Positions 10,001-22,000 of a stretch of 64,000 nt of DNA are shown here, piece after piece; the first letter of the stretch is position 1, and the number at the start of each line of letters is the position of its first letter. The DNA comes from Tenodera sinensis (Eukaryota; Arthropoda; Insecta; Mantodea; Mantidae): NCBI GenBank assembly GCA_030765045.1, contig CM060972.1, positions 61,672,773 through 61,736,772 of the forward strand, written 5' to 3'. The notes beneath the pieces are model-generated. The model ran no database searches, was not told the DNA's origin, and saw nothing but the letters and a program-made list of their open reading frames with translations. A program made the translations under genes and the position numbers.

Positions 10001-13000
10001 GACGACCAGATCAGCATCGAACCAACAGACAAGAAGGTGCCCAGCGTGTCAACATCTGTGAAACGTGTAGTGAACAAGTTTAAGTGCAGTTAAAGTGAAA
10101 TAGTGAAAATATTGAAAATTTTGGTGAGTAGAAAAACACATGTAAATAGCTTAGAAATGGAAGACAGTGACACAGACTTTTTAGGTTTTGAAAGTCCGGA
10201 AATTGAGAAAAGTGTAAGTAGGATGGAAGAATTTAATCAGAATGTAATTGGTAGCAGAATATGCCAAGAAGTAGAAGATCAGAACGTTAGAGAAACACCT
10301 AGAGGTAGCTCAGAAATGTTTAGTAGTAATTCAGAAAGGCCAGCATTTATGTCAGAAATAGAGAATATGTTTCAAACGATAATGAAAAAGATGAGTACAG
10401 ATTTAAGTCAAAAGATAGATGAAAATAGTAAAGAATTAAGAACAGTGAAAAAGATGAGTACAGAGTTAAGTCAAAAGATGAGTACAGAGTTAAGTCAAAA
10501 GATAGATGAAAATAGTAAAGAATTAAGAACAGTGAAAAAGATGAGTACAGAGTTAAGTCAAAAGATAGATGAAACTAGTATAGAGTTAGGACAGAAATTA
10601 GAGAAGGGACAACAGGAATTGGGAATGCAATTGGAGAATCAGAAGAGAGCGTTAGAAACCTTTAGGGAAGAAGTTAGGGAGGAAATTAATAAAGTTAGTA
10701 GTGAAGTAAAAGAAAATAGAGAACAGGTAGAACAGGTTAAGGGAGAATTAGAGACAATAAGGCAAGAAGTAAAGAATTCTGAAAAGAAATTAGGTCAACA
10801 AGTTAGTGAAAAATTAGATAAAGAAAAGGAAAGAGTAACATATAGTTTAGACAAACAAAGGGAAGAGGTAGTACAAAGGTTAGATAAAGACAGGGAAGAA
10901 ATTAGAGAAGAGTTACAGGGGTGTAAAGTTAGAATAGAAAGATCTGATGTAGAAAGTGAAAGGCAGGCTAGAAATTTGGAGGATGTTACAGACCAAATAA
11001 AAGGAGTAGTAACAGAAATTACTCAGGTAAAAGAGGCCTTAGAAAATTTGAAATTAAGTGAAAATGCATGTAATCACAACAATCTTAGTAAAGAAGTTGC
11101 AAGAAACGAGGCAATACCAGGTGTATCAGCTGACATTTCGATGCAAAATAGGGGTAACAGTAATTCCCATTCTGATCTCGGAAATAGCTCAGGGATAGGT
11201 GACAATTCAAATTTACATTGGCCTAACCATGTCTTAAATGAAATGACACCTCCAGTTTTTGAAAATGAAGATTCAGATGATCCTAAAGCCTTTTTAGAAG
11301 GGTTACAAGAGTACTTCACGGTGAAACGTATACCAGAGGAGTACAAGATGGTGATAGTAAGAAAATGCCTAAAGGGTAATGCTGCTAATTGGCTAGGCCT
11401 TTCTATGGGTAACAATAATGACTACAGGACCTTTAGGAACATCTTTTTAACCAGATATTGGGGAGCTAGTAGGCAGGCTAATATTAGAGTTGAATTAAGC
11501 AATGGAAAATTTAATCCTAGATCGGAGGAATCGATGGTCAACTATTTTATGAGAATAGCGAGAAAATCGAAGATGTTGGATCCTCCCTTGGATGAAAAAG
11601 ATCTAATAAATATAGTTACTCCACATTTTCCGGAAACGCTTCAACATTACCTAATCATAGCCCGACCCGATAGCATTGCAGCTATGATCGAATTATTATC
11701 AGCCTTAGAAGTCAATAAGCCAAAACACTCATTTGGAAATAAATATGAAGAAAAAGAAACTGTCAATTCTTTCGGGCAAGGGGCACAGTATTATCAGAAT
11801 AGAAGTGAGGTTAGGGAAAGATATAAAGGACCAGTACCAAGGATGGAATCATTCCGGTGGGAAAATCAAGGTAGATATAACCAGGAAGGGCGTCACCAAA
11901 ATAGAAATGGTAATCAAAGGGGAAGAAATATAAGGGTGAATTATATGAATACGAATAGATTTGATCGAGGTAGACGGGGACGTTATTTTGGACATAGTAG
12001 AAATTCAAATGATGGGTATTGGACAAACGGAGATAATGAGTTTAGACCGAGGTCACCAAGACAGGGAGAAAGGTATTCAAATGGACGAAATTCCCCCGAA
12101 AATGCGGAAATGGTCGAGGCCATTAACACGGTCAAAAACATGGTAGGAAGTAACCCCGATTTAATGCAGGAAAACAGAAGTAACAATTTGGGAAATAGTA
12201 CAGGAGCAATACCTAAAAATCAGGGAAACGCCAGACCCGGTCAAACGCGCCTTCAGTGAGAACTGGGTATTCTAGTAATGATTGTGATAAGTACTCGGAA
12301 ATAAATAGTCCTGGAAGGCAAATGATGATACAAAAGAAAAGAGAATGGAAAAATAGAATCGACGAAAACGAAAAAGTAGGAGATCCACCTAAAATCAAAA
12401 TTGGAGTAAATGGAAAACAATACAATGCAATTATAGATACGGGATCAAATAGCACAGTATGCTCACAAAATTTTTATGATAATTTACAAAGTAGTGGCTT
12501 TAAAGTAATGTCTTTACCAGTTAATGGGATATATTGCTCGCTAGCTGTGGGAAAACGAAAAGAAAGAGTAAAATTTCAAGCAATGATAAATATTGAAATA
12601 AATGGGAGAATACTTGGAATTTTATTTCTGATTGTAGGAAGACTTGTGACAGATATTATAATAGGTTGTGATTATCTTTATGCCTGGGAAGCTGTGGTGA
12701 ATTTTAAAAACATGATTCTAGAAATGAAAGTTGAAGATGAGACCATTATAGTGCCTTTTGTGGAAGATAGTAGTTCAGAAACTATTGTAAGAGAAAAAGA
12801 GGAAGAAGAAATCCAAGGGGATACATTCTTTGTAGAATATGTTAAAGTAGGAGCTATGGAATTAACTGAAGTAAATGTCAAAGAGTACAGAGTCGATAAT
12901 AAAGAAAATGTAGAATGGGATAAAAATGATTTCATAGACAATTTGAGGGTTTCTGATGCAACTAGGTACTATGATAGGGAGAGTAGTGAAGACTTAGAAG

Positions 13001-16000
13001 AATTGTTGAGGGAAAAGGTAACTCAGGCTGATCAACTAAATGAACAACAGAGGGATAAACTGTTTGAAATATTAATCCGAAATAAAGAAGTATTCTCTGA
13101 GAAACCTGGTAAATGTAATATTTATACTCATTCGTTTGAGATGATACCCATCAAACCTTTTACACATAAAGCGAGAGCTATCCCTAGTACAATAAGAGAA
13201 GAGGTAGATGCAATTATAAAGTCAATGTTAGAAGATGAGGTTATTGAAATTTCGAATTCAGAATTTGTGAATCCCCTATGTATTGTAAATAAGGCCAATG
13301 GAAAGATTAGGGTGACATTAGACTCGAGAAAACTAAATTATTGTTCATCATACTTTCCATCAGGGAATCCAACAGAACGTGTCCTCCGAGATATAGGAAT
13401 TTATTTACGTGTACTTACACATCATAATCACAAGGATTGGGTGAAATATAGTCCATTGATAGAAAAGATTATCAATCACACCATTAATGTAACTACTGGG
13501 TTTGCACCAATAAAATTAATGTTAGGAATTGAACCAGAACCAATATTGATCGGGGTACCAAAAACACTGAAAATTAATGACATTCAGTTAAGTGAGGAAG
13601 AAAGAGCGAAAATTGCTTTTGAACGAATCAAGAAAAAGGCAGAGAAGCGAAAATTAAAGAAAAAGAGTAGAAAACATAAATGGGAACCTAAGATAGGCGA
13701 TTGGGTACTAGTTAAAGACCATAAGTTATCAAGTGCATTGCGAGGTAGGAACAAAAGGATGGAATTGTTATATAAAGGTCCTGCAGAAATTATATCCAAA
13801 TTTGGTTATCATACCTATGAATTAAAAGATGTTAAAAATGAAAAATGTCTGGGAAGATGGCATAAACAACTCCTTCGACCATACAAGAAACCGTGTGGTG
13901 CCTTGGAACCTTGATTTAATGTAAAAAAAAAAATTGGAAGTGTCATTTGTCTATTGGCGCCCAATCAGCTTTGAGATAAAATGTAAATGTTAGCTTACTT
14001 GAAAATCATATATTGGTCAGGTACTTACATATTCATGAAAAATGCAGAATGTGAATTGCTATCTACTACAAAGAGCTTAAAAATATATTGTATAGAGCTC
14101 ACAATAACAGCTTCAGAAAGATTGTTAAATTGTTCATCTCCGCATAGAGAGAAAACAGAATATTTACTTTGTAAACATTTGTTAAAATATTTAGATGTAT
14201 AGATAGTTATCACAGAAAGACAAAGAAAGAACTTGTCTAAAGAGTGCAATGGATTTATATAAATATATGTACATTTTAGTGCTTAAAGGATATAGTACAG
14301 ATATGTGTTACAATAACAAAAGTGAAAAATCACAGTGCAAGTGATAGTGAGAGCGAAGTGAGCAAACAGGAACTAAAAGAAGGAAGTATAAAGAAAGACT
14401 CTTGAAATTTAGCCTTTATATAGAAGCTTCACAGAAGAAACCATAACATATTGTAATTAGTATTTAAGGATTAATGTTAAGTCAAGTGTATAATTGTTTG
14501 TCATGTTAAAAAGATTAATGAGAAAATGTGTTAATAACCAATTTCAAAAACAGTGTAATTGAAAATTGTATATAATGGGAGTGTTGCCGATTATTCAAAA
14601 TACAGGAGTAATTTTTAATTTTTCTTTCGGGCAAGACATTTACATTATTTTATTATGAAATAATAAAATAACATAAATGGGGGCATTTGATACCGAAATT
14701 TAGATTTCCGATCGAATGGGCTTTTGAAAAAGACACGTTTTAATTTAATTGCCGGATATGAGATTTGCGATAAATATTGAGTAATAACATAAATAGATAA
14801 TATAGCAGGAAGTGTTGTAAGGTGAGCAAGATATGAGTAAATAATAGTCGTTAAATTTGTAGAATAAACGCATTATTGGTTTGAAATTAACGAGTCATGA
14901 CGTCATACCGCATAGTTTAAATACACGTTCGAAAGCAGTTCTACAAACCTTAAAAGTCGCACGATATATTTAATAAAATATAAAGTAAACATCGTTTAAT
15001 CCTAAAAAGGTAATTATATATTCGAAATTCATAAAAGAACATGTTATAATAGAAAGGGACATTTCTAAATTGCGGGAAAAGGAAATAGCATTTTGGATAC
15101 GAGGCTTTCTTGGATGACGTCATGACATTCAAATGGAGAGAACGGTCTTCTTAGCGTGGGTAAGAGAGAAGCGTCATTCAGGCAGTACTCAACCAGAGAC
15201 CAGTACGAGAGGTCGCGCTGCGCGGATGTGAGTGCGATGCCTCTACAGATACAAATATTTTCGGCATAACTCCTGAAAATATTTAAAGAAGGAAATAAAG
15301 GATATGAAAAGTTGTTCTTGGGTTGTCCATTACACTTACGCAAACCCGAGATAAAGAGATCTTATGCAGAACTAGCCGAGGCGAGCTACATCGAAGGGCA
15401 ACGTTACATCACCAACGACTTCAGCTTCAAATGGTAATCCAATAACTAGGACAACACAACAACGATTATACAGCTTCAATTGTATATTGCTACCCTCATT
15501 AGTAAAGTGTCGAAGACCATGGGAAGGGGAAGCAATGTTAAGAATATGAACAAATATTAAGTTGATGTGACTACACGCATAGAGAAGCGCAGCAGGGTGG
15601 GCCTCTCCAAGGGTACACTACTACCCCTCTCGCAGCAACTTCCTAGTTTGAGGTACCTGCACTTCTATAGCCATTTGAAAGTTTGAGAGCTTCAAAAGAA
15701 TATTTCTTTTCCCTGGTGTTTTGCCGATTTTGAATGTGTTGCAAATCTCATAGCTTGGCAGATGTATTTCTAATCTGTTCAGTAGTAGATCTCTTAAATT
15801 TTGATAAACTCCCACTCCACGCTTTTCTTCAACTCCTGAAATCACCAGGTTGTTTCTTCTGCTTTTGTCTTCCATTCTTTCCAGTGCTTCTTTTTAAGTT
15901 TCGGATTTCCAGTTTTAACGTTTCCATTTCTTTTTTTCCCCTTTTGTGTTTCATCTATTCTTGTCTGAATCTCACTGCCAGTCCTTTATCTCTTAATAAG

Positions 16001-19000
16001 ACTGTTTCATTTATCTGATCTTTAGCTGCCATGTCACTTAACTCCTTTTTCCCTCAACTGTGGGAGCTTCCTTTGCTATACATTTAGTAACCCCCACTGC
16101 TAAATTCATACTCATAATTTAATGGGTGTACTGCATTACACATAGAAATTTCACTGGAAATACATTTTTAAAAATATCTAGAACCCTACCAAAAAAAAGA
16201 ATTGGAAAAACCTCTGTGCATTTATACTACTCTTCATATCAATTTACCCATCCTATCAGTACATAGCTCTATGATGAGATTAAAATATCCTTTTTTTAAG
16301 ATATCTGCATGACTAATAAGTTGTATTCTATGAATTTCTGGTAAATGTTCTGTTAATAGAATAGCTTATTAGCATTAGACTGCATAATTTATATTGGAGA
16401 GAATTGGCAGTAAAAGTAACCGCTTTTTATAGAGCACCATATTTTTATGTTTTGGCGGTCACATCGGTCTCTCACAACCCTCAGAATGTCTGGAGGACCA
16501 CACCTGTCGTTGGTTTACGGGTCTTACTGACTTGACTGGGAAAGTTATCAAAATAAATTCACCAACAATATCCTCTGATTACCAATCAGAGGACGCATTA
16601 CATGCCATGATAGGTCAGCATGTTAGGGGTTAAGAGGTTATAGAGAAATTAGAGAAATGGAAAGGTTGGAAAAATAAAGACTCCCTAGCCCTCGGGTACC
16701 CTAATAGCATCAGTGTCGAAAGAGAACAAGAGATTACCAAGGTAAGGTCAGATAGAAAAGTTACAGTGAGGAGCAAAACACCAGTAAGTGGAAGTAATGT
16801 TCTGCTCAGCTTGGGTACCTTGTGGTCGCCATTCACATATCCCCTAGATGAGGACCCCTGAGGGGACAGTGTGACATATAAAAGTGTTTAATTTTGAGTT
16901 ATCTACATAACATGCCTTTTAACAGCATAAGTGAAAGATAAATCTGATTCCAAAGCCATCTTTTAACTGTTTTCAAAACTAGAGACAAGGTTATTTGCTG
17001 GATAGCCTTGGAAACCAGTTTTAGATTTAGGCAACACTTCTCATAGAGATTCACAATTGTTTGTTAAATAGGCTCACAATTTAAATGCTTCTGTATATTG
17101 TATTTCTACACAGTAAGACAGTTGATTTTCTGCATACAAAAATAATTTCCTGAATTTTCTTAAGGCATCAGTTTTCCAGCTGCCTAGTTATAGTATACAC
17201 ATTTTGTTAGTAAAATCGTTTGCACAGAGAAATACAGTAGGCACTTTCAGGATGTATTATATAAATTTTCCTGAACCATCCTCTTTTAAAACGCTGTGTT
17301 GCAACTATTTTAGTTTCAACTATCAAAAAGTATTAACATGCTGCAATCATATGAGAAAATAAAAATATGTAAATGTAGTGAGAGGTAGAATTGGAACTTA
17401 AAAATTCAATGCCACATCTGAGAATTGAACCACAGACCCAGCTGTGGCATTGAATTTTCAAGTTCCAGTTCTACCTCTCAAACATTGCCCACGCACGGTT
17501 TGTGTGTTTAAAAACACCAACAGTAAGTTTGTTGACATAAATAAATAATAATGTAAATGTAGTGTTTACTATGGTGAAAACTGCACTTACGTTTTCAGAG
17601 TTTTTACTGGCTCCATCTGTGGATGTCGTACAGCTGTTACTGGATTTACAGTAGTTATCATACATCTGTTGAAATGTGAAGCATATCAATACAATTTATT
17701 CACAAATATAAAATGCTTTAAACACTAACTTCCATTTCCTGAATACAACAGGGATTTAATATCTATAGTTGCACAACCTGCTGTAAAATTACTTAATGTT
17801 AATTCAGATTTGGAAAATTTATGTGATGGGCAGGATTTGAAACATGGGTATTTAATTTGGATGAATTTAAATTTATTGATTCTCTTATTTTCAAATTCTC
17901 TTATACTTTCTTTTTCCTAAGATCATTACTATTTTACATTACCCATTCCATTCTAAAATTTATTTTCCCTCTAATTTTTCTTCTGTTTCCTGGTTAGTAA
18001 TTTCCTGCACTTCACTTATTCACTTTCTTCTTAGCTCTATATCACTCACTTTTTTCTTCACTTAAAGTTTCACTGCTTTTACTTGACATTAACCCTAGAC
18101 TGTTATTTCCATCCCCTCTTCTACCCCTAAACACAGTTCACTTGATCACTTATTCTTCCTTGTCACACGGCATGAAGTACCATTTTCCTCCCCCCCCCCC
18201 CCTTTTTTTTTTTTTTTGCTTCCTATAAATTAACACATGTTCATTATCTGATATCTACTTTTTTGATTTAATATCATTCCAAATTCGAGCTGGACTTTTC
18301 TGCTCTCCCTTCTGTCATTTCAATCTACCCACATACTTAATGTGTGTCTCACTGACCTCCCATTCTACTTGGTCATACCCCACTTCTTGTTTACCTGGCT
18401 TATTTCTACTTGACTTTGGAATTGTCCCTTTGTTGTTTGACTAACTTGCACTAGCTTGTTCGCCTCCACTCGCTGTATCTAGGATTGCTCATAACATCTT
18501 TAATTCCCTGTCACCATCTTTTTTCTCCGTTGAATTTGTGTCACCAATCATAGTTTCTTTCTTCTCCTTTTTCTCTGTTACCTTGTTGCTTGCTTATTTC
18601 CCCTCTTTTTTCTCTCATGCATCTGTCCTTGAGGTGATGAGACTGTCCTCCCTCAGCAATTCTTCGAAATGAGATACGGCTGACTTATTAATTTTCTGTT
18701 TCTTGACTCGTCACTTCTTAAATTTCCGCTATTATATCTGTTAATTCACTCTTTTTCTCTGCAATTTGTCCATCTGCATAGTTTTAAACCTCTAACCTCT
18801 TATGTATGTCTGTTTTCCCTCACTTTTTGAATGTCTTCTCTGTTCTATTAATTTCTTCACTTGCTGCCATTGGTAATATGATGTCTTTGTTGATAAAGAT
18901 ATCTGTCGACGGGCCCTTAAACATTACGCACTCACTCACTTGTTGATAAAGATGTTTGTTCCTTCAATTTTTTGTCAGTTTCAGTATGTTGTGGGTTGTA

Positions 19001-22000
19001 TATGTACTTCTAAATTTTGCTAGAATGTTCCTTCTTCCATTTCTTCTTCCGATCTAAATGCTTCACGTATTTCATAGTTACTAGTGATAATCTGTAATGT
19101 CTTCTCCAACACTTCCTTTATCTCTTGCCTTGGGTTGAAGCCTGTCCTTTCTTCTATTCTAACAATTACCAAGCTATATTTCCTACTTCTGTCCTCCCAT
19201 TTTTCCCATTTTCTCTTTGATGTTTTATAGTTCTTTTATCATTTCTATATTTTTAAGTATTTCCTCTTCTTTCTCGACTAGTTCTGTTTTATTTCCCTCT
19301 GCCCTACCTTCCATTGCTAATATTTTTTCCTATTTCACCCAGCTCTGCTATCGCTTTGTAGTATCTTTGCTGGCCATGTCCTTTGCATGCTTTTTCCTCT
19401 TACTCACAGAAGCGTTCTCAGCATATATCTGCACTTTCTCATTGCTAACTCGGTACTCCTGCTTTATAGTGAACCTTGAAAGTTCTGTGGGATATGTCAG
19501 TCAGATGAGAGGACTTAATGCCTACTGGTCCTCGTAGCTATGGTTGTTACAGCATTTAACTTTGGTGCTCCATTGCATGGAGAACTGGGTTCAAGTCTCA
19601 GGGATGTTTGTGTCCATATACTATCTGACCACCAGAATAATAAGAGATGTGGAAAATCATGAGGCCAATTTGAACATTTTGTGAAGAAAAACAGCTTGGA
19701 GAAGTACAGATATGGTCAAGATGGAGTAAAGAAAGTGTTCTGTATGGTGTGCCTCAAAACTGGGGGGAAATATAGGGTCTTTAAAACATATGGTAACCTG
19801 TTCTGCAGGCTCTCTACATTGCACAAGAGAACTGAGAGTCATCAGGAAAATTTTGCCATCAGAGGCACACTGAAATTGTTACCATACAGTAGATACTGGA
19901 AATGCTGACCATCTGCTCTCAAACAAATATCCTCACATGTCTGTACCTTTACATTCAAATAAAAAAGTTCAATATCCTCCTTGTTACTACATAAGAGACA
20001 TTGGTCTGGAAGTATATAATTCCTCCTCCGTCATATTCTTCCTCTTCCCCTCCCTCTTCTCCTCCTCCTCCTTCTCCTCTTCCTCGTCCTTCTCCTTTTC
20101 CTCCTCCTTGTTCTTCTTCTTCTTCTTCTTCTTCCTCTTCCTCTTCCTCTTCCTCTTCCTCTTCCTCTTCCTCTTCCTCTTCCTCTTCCTCTTCTTCTTC
20201 TTCTTCTTCTTCTTCTTCTTCTTCTTCTTCTTCTTCTTCTTCTTCTTCTTCTTCTTCTATATTCAAGGTTTAGGCTAAAGCCTGTTCTGGTCTAAATCCT
20301 TTAATCTCCAAACACCAGTTCTTAACCATGCAATGCCCTTTGTTCCAAGAAAAAAACTGGGGTGAAAGATCTTTATTTCTCTATATAATCTCCTTATACT
20401 CAATACACATTTCCCATCAATGTTCAACAGCTTCAATACCCTGTTTATAGTGAGAACTGGAGCTTTTCAAAACAGCCATCAACTGCACACTTCACCTCTT
20501 CATTGTTGGCAACTTGTTTTACCACCAAGCCATTTTTTCAAGTTTGTAAACAGAAAATAATCCAAGGGGTCCAAATTTGCAAATAGGATGTGAGAGGAAG
20601 TAATTCAAAGTCATTGATTCTGGTCGTTGTGGTAATCGATATATGAACTGCTGCAATGTCTTGATGGGATAAAACTTTCTTTTTCGTCAAATGTGGCCGT
20701 TTTTTCTTGATTTCATCACTCAAATGCTACAATAAGTTCACATAATGCTCACTGTTGATTGTTTTTCTTCTTTTTGAAGATAATCCATTTAGTCCTTTGT
20801 TTTAACTGTTCCTTTGTCTCAGGTGTGAAGCGATCGACCCATATTTCATCCATCCATGGTTATGGATTAATGAAAAGATGTGGCTTTATTGTATTGAAGC
20901 ATTGCCAAACACTCAACTGAAACATCCTCATGATGCCGTATTTGTTCTATTGTGAGCAAATGTGTACCCATCTTGTGCACAGCTTTTTCATGTTCAAATT
21001 TTCAATCAGTACAATGTGAAGTACCTTTTGAAGTACCTATCATGTCTGCTAAATCTCACATTTTCATTTGACTGTCATCCAATACTATTTTGCAGATTTT
21101 CTTCACATTACTGGGGTGGTCACCTCATTTTGTCGACCACTGCAAGGTTTATCTTGGCAGCTTGTACAGCCTTGTTTTAACCTCTTTCGACCCCGCATGT
21201 CATACACGTGTCTTAAGGTTCTCTATGCACAAAGGGCGTATATGTAAACTTTGACCTTAAGCAGTACTGAACTCAGGACTGATAAGGCCTGTTTATGCTT
21301 GAAGGCCATAACTTAACTGCCACCCTTAAAGGAATTGAAACTGGTTCCAAAGAAGATATCACCGAATATTTTGCTGTTCATAACAAAAATTAGATTATAG
21401 CTTGGCTTTCATGTTGGTTGGATCTTTAAATAAAAATACTGCATCATATTAAAGACCAATTTTCCTCCATGTTTGCAAATTTATTGAGAACGTTCACTGT
21501 GGATGGCTATTGAATGAATACTGAACAATGTAGCATTGTCAAGCTTCAAACTTAAGCTTTATAAGATTGGTACTTTCTACCATAGTAACTTTTTTCAAAC
21601 AACATCTGCCATCTATATGTCACATTGGGTAATCCTGGGACTATCTCTGTAAAATAGTCAATTGGTTAGCAAATAACACGTCACCATCTAAGTTTTAAAG
21701 ACTAGGTATTAAGACTTCCATGCATTAATATAAGTTTAGATACTGTTAATGCTGAATAGTCTATTTAAAGACAGGGTGACATTGGGACACTGGATGAATA
21801 AAAAGGGAAACAAAATATGTTGTTGACATACTGTATGCTGAACCAATGCATTACATTTTTTTTTTCAATTTAAAAAAATAAGTTGGATGTTAATGGATAA
21901 GTACAATTAACACATAGAATGTAACTTATAAAGATTAAAAGTTTCAACACAATTAAAATTAACACCGTATTTCACTGCCATCCTATTACACTGCCAGTAA

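Larger units (their letters stand above)
9163..15478 (+). mobile_element. Young Ty3/Gypsy LTR retrotransposon with internal pol deletion
   Basis: A 6,316-bp element with two 791-bp LTRs (TGATACC...CTTCA) differing at one base, flanked by ATTG duplications (9159-9162 and 15479-15482). Its internal region has an intact gag and an open protease-pol frame from which most of reverse transcriptase, all of RNase H and the integrase core are missing. It lies antisense in mARC intron 5. The near-identical LTRs indicate recent insertion, so it was probably copied with proteins supplied by a complete relative. No env-like ORF was seen between 13914 and the 3' LTR. Confidence 0.95.

Noticed and set aside
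17471..17689. Open frame spanning exon 5 of mARC read as a separate protein
   Set aside because: The real exon uses another frame fixed by the exon 4 phase; the longer frame runs into a SINE.
19937..20278. Poly-Glu, poly-Ser and poly-Phe proteins
   Set aside because: Artefacts of a CTT/CCTCTT microsatellite.
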